Below, in pieces: positions 19,801 through 31,800 of a DNA stretch of 36,760 bases; the first letter of the stretch is position 1; each line of letters begins with the position of its first letter. The notes below the pieces were generated by a model. That model was not told the origin of the DNA. It did not search any database and worked only from the letters and a program-made list of their open reading frames with translations. Position numbers and translations under genes: made by a program. The stretch lies in contig CM060731.1 in NCBI GenBank assembly GCA_030704615.1, positions 48,137,241-48,174,000 on the forward strand. The letters are read 5' to 3'. The DNA is from Takakia lepidozioides (taxonomy: Eukaryota; Streptophyta; Takakiopsida; Takakiales; Takakiaceae).

Positions 19801-22800
19801 CTTACCTACCCTCGAAATTTACACTCAGGGCGGGGAGTACCTTGACCAATAAACAGGTGAAGAGAGGAAAGGAGATTGTTAAGATGGGCGGACGGCCTCA
19901 AGAAAATATCCATTTTCTGATATAGTGTTTAGTGCAGAGGATATCACAAGTGCTGATTTGAATCAGCCTGTTCCAGCAGGTTCACGTATATGAAATGTTT
20001 GTGTGCTCACAGGTGAAAAATTGGCGCGTGAATGGAGTAGGAAAGGTGGTCTTCAAGCCTCTGACACCGCAGATCCCAGGCTTTGGCGCAATTCTTGCTT
20101 CGATGAGTGAACCGGTGTGGTAACTTCTCTCTCATATGTCCTTTGTTAACTGTAGTTTGCACGAGTAGTAGTTTACATGGGTTGGCGGATTCAATCACTT
20201 TGATGGATGTTTATGAGGTACTATGCTGGTCCTTTGGAGTGGTTCTGGAGCTGGTCTGAGCTCACAGCCGCCATACCCTGAAGCCAATGATAGTCATGTG
20301 ACAAGGCTCGGAAAGATAATGTAAGGTCTGGCGCTCAAATTGTTCCTGAAAGCAAGATTGAGTCCAACACTTCTGTAGCCCTCTGCCTCCATACAGGCAT
20401 GACTCATGTGGGTATGGTGCTGCTGCCAGTCACACCACAGGAGACAAGTTAGATTGTACTCATAAGACGTTGTTTGCCATAGCCTTGTGGCCATTGACTC
20501 CGCGCCCCAGTTTGAGCGGAAACAAAAGGGACAGAACCTACCTCTGTCAGGGGCTGACGTTGGTAGTAAGACTTACCTTCATATATAGAATTAATCCGGG
20601 TTTTCCAGATATCCTCTAGAAATCCCTTCACACAAGCATCAATCTGCTTTGTGTGATTTGCCCAAAAACTAGCCTCAGGAGGGCCTGGGCTTTTGGCTCA
20701 GCCTCGAGACTTTCAAAGTTGGTAAACAGAGGTAGAGGCACAATTCCCTTGATAGATTTGAAGGGAGTGTCTCTTTGGTGAGAGAACCCCGGACAGTGTA
20801 TCAGGAAATCAATACTGTCTTCAGATTGCCCACACAACGGGCAATTGCACTCTCCCTTTTCTCTCTGCTTCTGTTTGCTGTTCAAAGGTAGGCTTCCTGC
20901 CCTGAGTTTAAATTTCAGTCTAGTGCCGAGAGTGGGTAGACCCTTGAGGTCATCCAAGATGTCCTCCCCCATGTCACTGACTGGAAACAAGTTCAGGGAA
21001 GTTTTCTGCCTAACTTCATTTTCATCAGACAATCTCATGGCAACAGACATGGCTTTGGACACTACAGCCTCAAAGTCAGATTTATCCAGCAGGGTCAAGA
21101 CTTGCGGTTCCAGGTCCAGGTCCTTGAGAATCTCTTCTACTCTCTTCTGCCAGGACTTAGCCTGTTTGACAGGGCGGTCCTGTTTCCAAGATATAGAGTC
21201 GATTAACTTAGGATATCTGGTGTTGGACATATGTTGCAGCTGACCCCACCATCTGACCTTGAATTCACCTCGTCGGGAGCTTAAGGACGGAATGCCAAAC
21301 TCACCCCGAACAGCCACATTGGCTGTTTTGGAGCATGCTGGCATACACTCCTTAAGCACCCCCACTTGAATGGATTCTAGAGACAGCCTGGTTGGAGTTA
21401 TCAACCCATATTGCAGATCCGTACTCCAAGGCAGGTCTAATAACGCGACAAAGCATGGTTTTCTTAACCTCAGTGTTGACCCCTCTGCAGTGGAAAAATT
21501 TAGTGAGCCCCAGAGCTTTGCCCTTGCCAGTTTGAACAACTTTCCGGATATGTGCATCCCAATTAAATTGGAGGAAAACTCAACGCCCAGGTAAGTGTAG
21601 GAAAGGGAGGACCGATCTCTTGGCTACCCCACTGCCACTTAAGATCACTTCCTCCCTCTCCTCTGTCGTTGAATGCTACCACTGCACATTTGCTGACATT
21701 ACTCTAGCCCCCAAATCAAAGTATCTCTTCGCGCAATCAATCAACTCCTGGAGATTGGTTGGAGGCTCCCCTATGCCTGCAAAGTCATCCGCAAACATAA
21801 GGGCTGGTATGGTGGTATCACCCACCCTTAACCCAAATCCCTCACTTTCCACATCCTCAGGAGTTGATTGATGAAAACATTGAAGAGCAGAGGGGAGAGA
21901 GTACATCCTTGAACTACACCTTGGTCTATGTCAAAGAAGTTGGACGTCTGTCCGTTAACAGTGACACAGCTTTTGGTGTGAGCGTACAAGTTGTGGACAA
22001 CTCTCCACATCTTTCCTTGATCCCACAGACCAGAGGCGGAACCATAGGCCATCTCTCCACACTGTGTCATAAGCCTTTTTGACATCCAGGAAAAAGACAT
22101 AATGGGTTTCAGAGGCGGAACCATAGGGCCTTCTTTTTCCTTCCCTGGATAATCTGGCTTAGAGTGAAGATATGATCCACACAGCCCCTGTTTCGCCGAA
22201 AGCCAGTTTGACCTTCGTGGAAACAACCTCTAGACTCCAGATCAGCCTCAAGACAAGTACTTATAACTCTGCAGAATGTCTTGCCAACAGCATTGAGGAG
22301 CGTGATGCCACGGTAGTTCCCCGGTTCTTGTCTGTCACCCTTCTTGTATAGATTGACAATGACCCCTGTCGCCAGCGAAAGGGGATCATTTCAGTCTTCC
22401 AGATAAGGTTAAAGAGGAGAACTAGGGCCTCTATCATGGGATCGCCACCGTGCTTGATGAGCTCGTTGACAATACCATCAGGTCCACCAGCTTTATATCC
22501 ATTTAAATGTTCAATTGCTTCCACAATCTCAGAAGAACTAATGGGAGCGTTATAAGCCATTGAAATATACTCCAGTTCATCAGGGCTGTTTTGAATGATA
22601 GGAACAGTTTTTCCAACTGTGTCCCTCCATTCAGCAGAAGCCCCCTCACTGTTAGACCTAGCTGCCAAGGATACTGTAGTGAGTTTCAAAGGTTTTGACA
22701 ATGTCAACCGATGAAGTCACCACTGCACCTTTAGTAGTCTTCAGCGCTTTTACTTGCTGACCGTTTTTTCGGCTTGTACAAACTTTGAAGGGCCAACCAG

Positions 22801-25800
22801 AATTTCTTGTCATTACCACCGTGGTGGTTTGAGTTTATTTCACTGTATAACTTGTCCCAGTATAATTTCTTCTGAGACCTAACAAGCTGATTGATATCTT
22901 TACGGAGCTGGTAGTACCTCGCCCACAATTCTCTGTTGGTTTTCAAATTGCAGCACTCTTTATAGAGGGCTCGTCCCTCAGCTATCGTGAGTTTAATCTC
23001 ATTGGTCCACCAATTAACAGCTCTACCGCAGACAATTAGTTTCCTCCCAATGATCTTGTCAGCCACAGAGAAAACAAAACTCTCCCAAGAGTCCACTGCT
23101 CTTTCGACTTCATTTCTTGCGTTGTCAGAGCGAGACTGAAGTTCTTGGAGCGATTGGACAAAATGAGGGAGAGCCTCTTGCAAGGCCTGGACATACTCAG
23201 CCTTGACCTCCTCATTATGGAATTTTTCTATGTGCCACTTCCAAATCGAACGGTTCACAGATCTCTTGGTGTTGGGAAAACACCTTTTGATCTCAGTCCA
23301 AACCAGGAAGTGGTCAGAGGTACCAATATCAGTTCTGTCGATCAACACATTGGCACACTGGGGAAACAAATTTTTGTCCATTATGATATAGTCCACAATG
23401 GAACGTCCCCAGTTTGGGATTTCTCACGAGTCCATTGCACTTGGTCACCTCTTGTCCTGTTATTCAAGGTCAAAAGCTGAAGCTCTTCCAAACAGTTAAT
23501 TAACCGTCTGCCATTAGAATTCAGCTCGTCCTCACCAAAAGGCCCAATGATATCGTCCTGATGGAGACCTTTGCCCACCCGGGCATTGAAGTCACCCAAT
23601 AGAACCACCTGACCTTTGGCAAGGAACGAAGCACAGTCCAGCTTTACATCTTGCATGGTCAACGTCCCTGGTGAATTCTCAGCCGAGATCCACAGCAACA
23701 TTGGAGTCAAACAGGGCTGCCCCCTTTCACCTACCCTGTTCGGGATCTACATTGACGCCTTGGAGAATTACATATCAAAAAACCATGGGGTTGGGGTCCC
23801 ATTGGATGGGGGACCAACCCAATCAGATCTCCTCTATGCTGATGATGTTGCCCTTTTGGCACAATCCCCGGTCTTTCTGCAACGCCATCTCAAAATTTTG
23901 GAACAGTTCTGCAAAGACTATGGGATGCAGGTCAATCTTAGCAAGACCAAGATCATGGTCTTCAATGGCCAGGCTGATCGTAGATTCATCTTCAACCAGC
24001 AGGAAATTGAGATTGTGAAATCATACCGGTACCTAGGTCTGGTTATCCACTCCCCCAAGTTTCACTTTGCAGCCACTGCTTGGACAGGTTGACTAAAGGT
24101 AAGGCGGCCTCTGTCCGCCTTCAGGCCAAATGCAAGCAAATACATCTGCGGCATCCCCCGACCAAAAAGTGGCTGTTTGATTCGGAGAGAGCTTATGGAA
24201 TTACATGTCAAGAGAACTTGGATGCTACCCAATCTCACGACAAAGCTCCACTTCTATCGAGAGACATTCTTGGTGCTCCGCGATGATAGAATCTTGAGAC
24301 CAAATTACCTTTCAGCACCCTTATCTCCTTCCCTCTTGAGGGCATTGGGGCGGTTCAGGGTGGGTTCCCACAACCTACGGATAGAGACTGGCAGATGGGA
24401 AAACCTGCAACGGGAGGACCGCCTATGTCCAGCTTGCATAGGGCGCAGCAAGGAAATTGAAACTGAAGAACACTTCTTCTTCTACTGCCCTCTATACTAC
24501 GAGATCCGTGGGAGATTCCACTGTTTATTCAGTGGAACCCAAACTCTCACTGATGTCTTTCACTATGAGGATCAAAAATGCTTGGCAGCCTACCTACACG
24601 AGGCCTTCACCCTTAGACAATCGCTAGAACATTAATTGTGGTTTCTGGATTTGTTCCTCTCTCATGTTTTCTTCCATTTTGTCCCATAAGCTCTACGAGC
24701 TTTCCGCGGACGTTATAAAGCACCATTTCATTTCATTTCATTTCATCTTCGAAGGCTTTGTCTGCGTCAACACTAAGGGTCCCCTCTGTGGGCATGTATA
24801 CACAACCCACAAAGAGGTCCTTCGTATTCGCGCCCTTCAGATTCAGTTTTAGCCAGATACTATGCTCATACCTCAAACCCTTGTTGATAATTTCACAATT
24901 ATCAAACAAGAAATCGCGGACAAAGTATCCAACCCCTTTTTGGCCGTGTTTGGCAGAGGCTGCCTTGAGAGTACACATCTTACCCGTCCACTTATACCAT
25001 TGACATCTCCAACCAATTTATCCAGAGTTTCCCATGTCTCCTGACCAGCACAAATATGAATGTTATTGGCCTGAAGAACTTGTGCCGCTTCGAGTTGCTT
25101 CCTTTGGTTAGTCAGGTTGTGACGGGCTGTGAGGGGCTGTGACGGGCTATGAGGGGCTGTGACAATTGAAAGTACCCAGCCGCAAGCCAGCTCTTTGCAT
25201 ATGAATTGTTTGTTGTCTAGGTAGCTTGTGATTGCTCCTGGACGGCCAACCGTTCTGCAAAGGGGGGACAGTTACCCCGTGTGTAGATTTTGCTCGTCTT
25301 GTGTAAACTTTGAGAATTGGTAAACCATTCAGGGTACCAAATCCTTCAGTTACACGACGTACAGGCTCCGCACACTTCGGGACAGATTGTCCGTCTGACT
25401 GCTTGGGGACAATTACCCCGTGTATAGATTTTGCTCGTCTTGTGTAGACTTTGAGGATTGGTAAACCATTCAGAGTACCAAATCCTTCAGTTACACGACG
25501 TTCAGGCTCTGCACACTTAGGGACAGAGTGTCCATCTGACGGCTTGGGGACAATTACCCCGTGTATAGAATTTACTCGTCTTGTGTAAACCTTGAGGATT
25601 GGTAAACCATTCAGAGTACCAAATCCTTCAGATTCAGTTAGGGGCATCTTGTCCTTCTGGCTGTTTGGATTCAACCTCATCCAGAGCATCAAACCGATTA
25701 GAAACTCTCAAGTTGAAGTCCTTGCCCTTGGTTGTCTTCCTAGAGCGCCCCATTGAATCACCAATGTCTAAGACCGCTCTCCAGCCAGTCGAGGGACAAA

Positions 25801-28800
25801 CTTCTTTGAGATTGAATTGATGTGGGACTCTATTAGAAGCACTTTTGGTCATTGCAACCTTCAACGTACCCCTGTTATCAAGTCTTGAGATCGAACCATT
25901 AGCCATGAAATCCAAGCCTAAGCTAGAGCATGTAGTTTTAAAGGACACATCGTCCATCTTAGGATTCACCCCAAAAACTACACATGAAGCCCTAGATTTG
26001 GCATAAGTAACCTATTCCCAGGAATCACCCTGAGGAGTGTTGATGTTGATAGGAGCTAAAATTTTGATTGCTGTCGCAGGCTATAAGTTTAAGCACAGGA
26101 ACCAACCCGAGCCCAAGTGCCGAGTATGCTAGACAGAGCATACGACTGCCCAATTTGGGCGGAGGCGGCTGCCCCCAAGCGGTAGGGGTCTGCTTGTTAC
26201 CATTCAGAGATCACACTTCAGGGAGTTGCAGGGAATGGCCCGTGTAGGCATATTCTAAAGGGAAAGGCCCCAAGCTTTCAAACTAAATCCAATGCACTAC
26301 CTTACCTGGAGCAAAGCGCTTCAGGTCGAAACAAACAAAGACACAAGGTCACAAGGCCGGCATTTAGTCACAGAGACATTAACGTACTCCCGTATCAAGT
26401 CCACCCAATGGCAATAGGCTTCCTAGAGGACAGGGAGAAAAGGAGACAAGTTAGAGAGGGGAGGAGACGATGATGGACTCTTCTCACAGAACTTTTGTAG
26501 TGAGGGGAGATTGACACAAACAGTTGTGAAACTTTGGGTGTTCAGCCAGAGCTTGGGTTTGACCTCAAATTTTTGGGGGGCGACATCAACGCTTTACCTG
26601 GTGTTGAGAAGATGATAGATGTGAGTATACCTTCTCTGTTGCAATTTCCCTCTTTTAGTTGGTTATGTCTGTGAGCTGATAATGAACTTGTATGATTCAG
26701 TAGATGATTTTTTACCAATGATACAGTAATGAGAATATTATGAACTGCTCACTGTAAGCTAAGAGTTAGTTTTAGTCGGGTCTGGATCTGCCATTAGAGG
26801 AGCCTGGGAGGAACTAGGAGTGATTTTGGATTGGATGGGATTGGGAGGGGGGCAAAACAGAATTCAATTAGGACAGCGCTGATGGATATTCTGGTATGGC
26901 CAAACCGGATTGTCATTCCCATGATGCCAGGGGACTTCAGGTGTGTACTCTCAACTTTTTTCTTGTCTTAAGTGAGCCTTCTAATATGGAGAGGCAAGCC
27001 ATGATGTACAATGATGTAATAATGGTTGTACATATCATGCACATCTTCATGAAGGTATGTATGTATGAAATGCATACCTTCATTTCTATCTTTGGATGTA
27101 TATAAGTGTGGGTGTCTGTTCTTCTCACATTCATTCTTGGTTCTCCGGGATGATAGAATCTTGCGGCCCAATTACCTTTCGGCCTCTTTATCTCCTTCTC
27201 TCCTGAGGGCTTTGGCGGTTCAGGGTGGGCTCCCACAACCTACGGATAGAGACTGGCAGATGGGAAAACCTGCAGCGGGAGGACCACCTATGTCCTGCTT
27301 GCACAGGGCGCAACCAGGAAATTGAAACTGAAGAACACTTCTTCTTCTATTGCCCCCTATACTATGGGATCCGTGAGATTCCATTGTCTATTCCGTGGAA
27401 CCCAATCTCTCACTGAAGTCTTCCACTATGAGGATCAGAAATGTTTGGCAGCCTACCTGCACGAGGCATTCACCCTTAGACAATCACTCGAACAATAGTT
27501 CTTTTCTCTGACTCTGGTTTTCCTATTTTCTCCCATGTCCTTCCATTTTGTCCCATAAGCTCTATGAGCTTTCCGCGGACGTTATAAAGCACCATTTCAT
27601 TTCATTCTCTTTGATATTATTTGAAAAAAGCTTTGGGTGGTGTGGTGGAGAGCAGCTTTTTGGAACTGCATCCAGTTGGAGAGTTGGAGGTGTCATTAAT
27701 CGAAGGGAAGGATATCAAGAATACTGATATCGTGGGTAAGACGGATCCCTTTGTTATAATGTTCGTACGCGAAAAGCAAGATGTGATGAAGCGCAGCACC
27801 GTCAAGAAAAATTCACTCAAGCCAGTCTGGAATGAGACGTTCAACATTGTGGTACTTCCTTTTATTTGGGAAATGTTTCTTGTTGATGATCTATCGGGAT
27901 TTTTTCCATAGTTTGCTGTGGTTGTCATTGTTGCTGAGAAAGGGTCACTTGTCAAGGTAAATTCCTTTGAAAGAATCACTATGATGAGGATATGCGTTGG
28001 GCTGTCAACAGCAAATGAGATGGATAATCCGGGAAGCAAACTTTAAGACTCCCCAGCCTGATGTGTGAATGAACAGTCCATTGTCAGTCTATTCATTCCA
28101 TGTGTAGTGTTAGAGTTGAATTCAAGGAAGGGGGTTTTAAGACTTGGTACACGTACCACCCAGTTGATACATTCAGAGGATAATACCAAAATATTCAATC
28201 CCTACAGGTATGACTGTTCGACAAGTATTGGAGTCTGTTCCCTGTGTGAGGGTGAAAACTAAAGTCACCTTTTGGCAAATCTGTTGGCAGGTGGAGGATG
28301 CAGAAACACAGAAATTAACGTTCCGACTGATGGACGATGAGACACTTGAGAAATCAGAGTATATCGCGCTTGTCTGGTGCCTATTGCTGAGGTGCGTTTA
28401 GATTGAAGCCATAATAACTTTCTCTGTTTTTCTCTTCTCAACCTCCAATTTCACTCTCTACCAGCTTCCTTTCTTTTTCTCTCTCTATAAAGAGTGCTGC
28501 AATTTGGAAACCAACAGAGAATTGTGGGCGAGGTACTACCAGCTCCGTAAAGATATCAATCAGCTTGTTAGGTCTCAGAAGAAATTATACTGGGACAAGT
28601 TATACAGTGAAATAAACTCAAACCACCATGGTGGTAATGACAAGAAATTCTGGTTGGCCCTTCAACGTTTGTACAAGCCGAAAAACGGTCAGCAAGTACA
28701 AGCGCTGAAGACTACTAAAGGTGCAGTGGTGACTTCATCGGTTGACATTGTCAAAACCTTTGAAACTCACTACAGTATCCTTGGCAGAACTTCTAGGTCT

Positions 28801-31800
28801 AACAGTGAGGGGTCTTCTGCTGAATGGAGGGACACAGTTGGAAAAACTGTTCCTACGATTCAAACAGCCCTGATGAACTGGAGTATATTTCAATGGCTTA
28901 TAATGCTCCCATTAGTTCTTCTGAGATTGTGGAAGCAATTGAACATTTAAATGGATATAAAGCTGGTGGACCTGATGGTATTGACAACGAGCTTATCAAG
29001 CACGGTGGTGATCCCATGATAGAGGCCCTAGTTCTCCTCTTTAACCTTATCTGGAAGACTGAAATGATCCCCTTTCGCTGGCGACAGAGGGTCATTGTCA
29101 ATCTATACAAGAAGGGTGACAGAGAAGAACCGGGGAACTACCGTGGCATCACGCTCCTCAATGCTGTTGGCAAGACATTCTGCAGGGTTATAAGTACTCG
29201 TCTCGAGGTTGATCTGGAGTCTAGAGGTTGTTTCCACGAAGGCCAAGCTGGCTTTCGGCGAAACTGATATCTTCACTCTAAGCCAGATTATCCAGGGAAG
29301 GAAAAAAAAGGGAAACCCACTTATGTCTTTTTCCTGGATGTCAAAAAGGCTTATGACACAGTGTGGAGAGATGGCCTATGGTTCCGCCTCTGGTCTTGTG
29401 GGATCAAGGGAAAGATGTGGAGAGTTGTCCACAACTTGTATGCTCACACCAAAAGCTGTGTCACTGTTAACGGACAGAAGTCCAACTTCTTTGACATAGA
29501 CCAAGGTGTAGCTCAAGGATGTACTCTCTCCCCTCTGCTCTTCAATGTTTTCATCAATCAACTCCTCGAGGATGTGGAAAGTGAGGGATTTGGGTTAAGG
29601 GTGGGTGATACCACAATACCAGCCCTTATGTTTGCGGATGACTTCGCAGGCATAGGGGAGACTCCAACCAATCTCCAGGAGTTGATTGATTGCGCGAAGA
29701 GATACTTTGATCTTTGGGGGCTAGAGGCTAATGTCAAATGTGCAATGGTAGCATTCAACGACAGAGGAGAGGGAGGAAGTGATCTTAAGTGGCAGTGGGG
29801 TAGCCAAGAGATCCCGGTCCTCCCTTCCTACACTTACCTGGGCGTTGAGTTCTCCTCCAATTGTAATTGGGATGCACATATCCGGAAAGTTGTTCAAACT
29901 GGCAAGGGCAAAGCTCTGGGGCTCACTAAATTTTTCCACTGCAGAGGGTCAACACTGAGGTTAAGAAAACCATGCTTTGTCGCGTTATTAGACCTGCCTT
30001 GGAGTACGGATCTGCTATATGGTTGATAACTCCAACCAGGCTAAGTCTCTAGAATCCATTCAAGTGGGGGTGCTTAAGGAGTGTATGTCAGCATGCTCCA
30101 AAACAGCCAATGTGGCTGTTCGGGGTGAGTTTGGCATTCCGTCCTTAAGCTCCCGACGAGATGAATCAAGGTCAGATGGTGGGCTCAGCTGCAACATATG
30201 CCCAACACCAGATATCCTAAGTTAATCGACTCTATATCTTGGAAACAGGACCGCCTGTCAAACAGGCTAAGTCCTGGCAGAAAAGAGTAGAAGAGATCCT
30301 CAGGACCTGGACCTGGATCCGCAAGTCTTGACCCTGCTGGATAAATCTGACTTAGAGGCTGTAGTGTCCTCAGCCATGTCTGTTGCCATGAGATTGTCTG
30401 ATGAAAATGAAGTTAGGCAGAAAACTTCCCTGAACTTGTTTCCAATCTGTGAGATGGGGGAGGACATCTTGGATGACCTCAAGGGTCTACCCACTCTCGG
30501 CACTAGACTGAAATTTAAACTCAGGGCAGGAAGCCTACCTTTGAACAGCAAACAGAAGCAGAGAGGAAAGGGAGAGTGCAATTGCCCGTTGTGTGGGCAA
30601 TCTGAAGACAGTATTCATTTTCTGATACACTGTCCGGGGTTCTCTCACCAAAGAGACGCTCTCTTCAAATCTATTAAGGGAATTGTGCCTGTACCCCTGT
30701 TTACCAACTTTGAAAGTCTCGAGGCTGAGCCAAAAGCCCAGGCCCTCCTGAGGCCTAGTTTTTGGGCAAATCACACACAGCAGATTGATGCTTGTGTGAA
30801 GGGATTTCTAGAGGATATCTGGAAAACCCGGATTAATTCTTTATATGGAGGTAAGTCTTACTACCAACGTCAGCCCCTGACAGAGGTAGGTTCTGTCCCT
30901 TTGTTCCCGCTCAAACTGGGCGCGGGGTCAATGGCCACAAGGCTCAAACTGGGCGCGAATGGCCACAAGGCACAAACAACGTCTCAATCTCTCTCTGTAT
31001 GGCAAACAACGTCTTAGTACAATCTCTCTCTGTGCTACAGCAGTTCCAGACTGATCTCTGTGGTATGGTGGGTGAAAACCCTCCAACTACAGGTCCCACA
31101 GGATTGTGGCTTCTTACTAGCTCGCACAGCTTTAGAAGAACCTTTATGGATTGGTAGTGATAGTTACAGTTAATTTTCTTTTGGAAACTTAGTGTAATGG
31201 TTCCGAACATACAACAGGTGACAAATTTTACAGGCACCTCAGCTCTTGTCAGTTTACCAATTGTTTGGAGTACCCTTTAGAGAGTCTGTGCCATCAATTT
31301 GCAAATAAACCTCTTCCAATAGCTTTGGCGCAAGTGGGGAGGTATCCAATCAGCTCTTGTCAGTTTACTGTTTTGTTTGGAGTACCCTTTAGAGACAGTC
31401 TGTGCTATCAAATTGCAAACAAACTCTTTCATTAGCTTTTGCGCAGTGTTGAGGTACCCAACATTGCTTCAGCACTGAAGAAGGATTGTCAACTTTAGTA
31501 GGTCTGTGATGGAGGATATGTTAAGCAAACAATGTCATCAGGGAGGGTGTTCCCTTGCCAATTCGGTTGGGGAACGTCAAGGTTGGAAAGGGAAAATCAG
31601 GTAAATGCGAGTGCTGTAGTTGTCCTTTTGTAATAGCAGCTCCTTGGGAAAGAACACCCTGGGTGTAAAGGTAAGCAGCCTTTGTCCGTTTTTTTTTTTC
31701 AGATGGACTTTGTGTTCTGACTTTGTGGCCTGCAGAAAAGTAGTGGCCATTGTCACTTTCCTGACTAATGTTTTGGCCTCTGCAGTTAATACCGAACTCG

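Larger units (their letters stand above)
20454..26440 (-). mobile_element. complete LINE (family B) with 15-bp target duplication
   Basis: Flanked by AGGAAGACAAGTTAGA-like direct repeats (exactly AGGAGACAAGTTAGA at 20439-20453 and 26441-26455). On the minus strand it reads: a 5' region (26440 to about 25970); a frame with RVSNRFDALDE; a 141-bp in-frame tandem repeat (about 25262-25650); an AP-type endonuclease (RLGTFNCHS, QETWE, VLLGDFNARVG); a reverse transcriptase (GGPDGIVNELIKHGG, GVVQGCTLSPLLFNVFINQL and the catalytic FADD in ALMFADDFAG); and a C-terminal zinc knuckle, CPLCGQSEDSIDFLIHC (C-x2-C-x8-H-x4-C), near 20790-20850. The 3' end is CGTCTTATGAGTACAA. Several frame breaks make it inactive. 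It fills intron 6 of the SMP/C2 gene and carries a nested LINE of another family. Without the nested element it is about 4.9 kb. Confidence 0.92.
20439..26455. repeat. 15-bp target-site duplication of the complete LINE
   Basis: AGGAGACAAGTTAGA occurs at 20439-20453 and 26441-26455, exactly at the two ends of the LINE, which establishes both element boundaries. Confidence 0.92.

Noticed and set aside
20845-21243. 132-residue plus-strand frame and similar plus-strand frames at 20.8-23.5 kb
   Set aside because: They are antisense to the ORF2 of the minus-strand LINE, whose reverse transcriptase and zinc-knuckle motifs identify the coding strand.
27617-28039. 140-residue minus-strand frame
   Set aside because: It is antisense to the C2-domain exon of the SMP/C2 gene.
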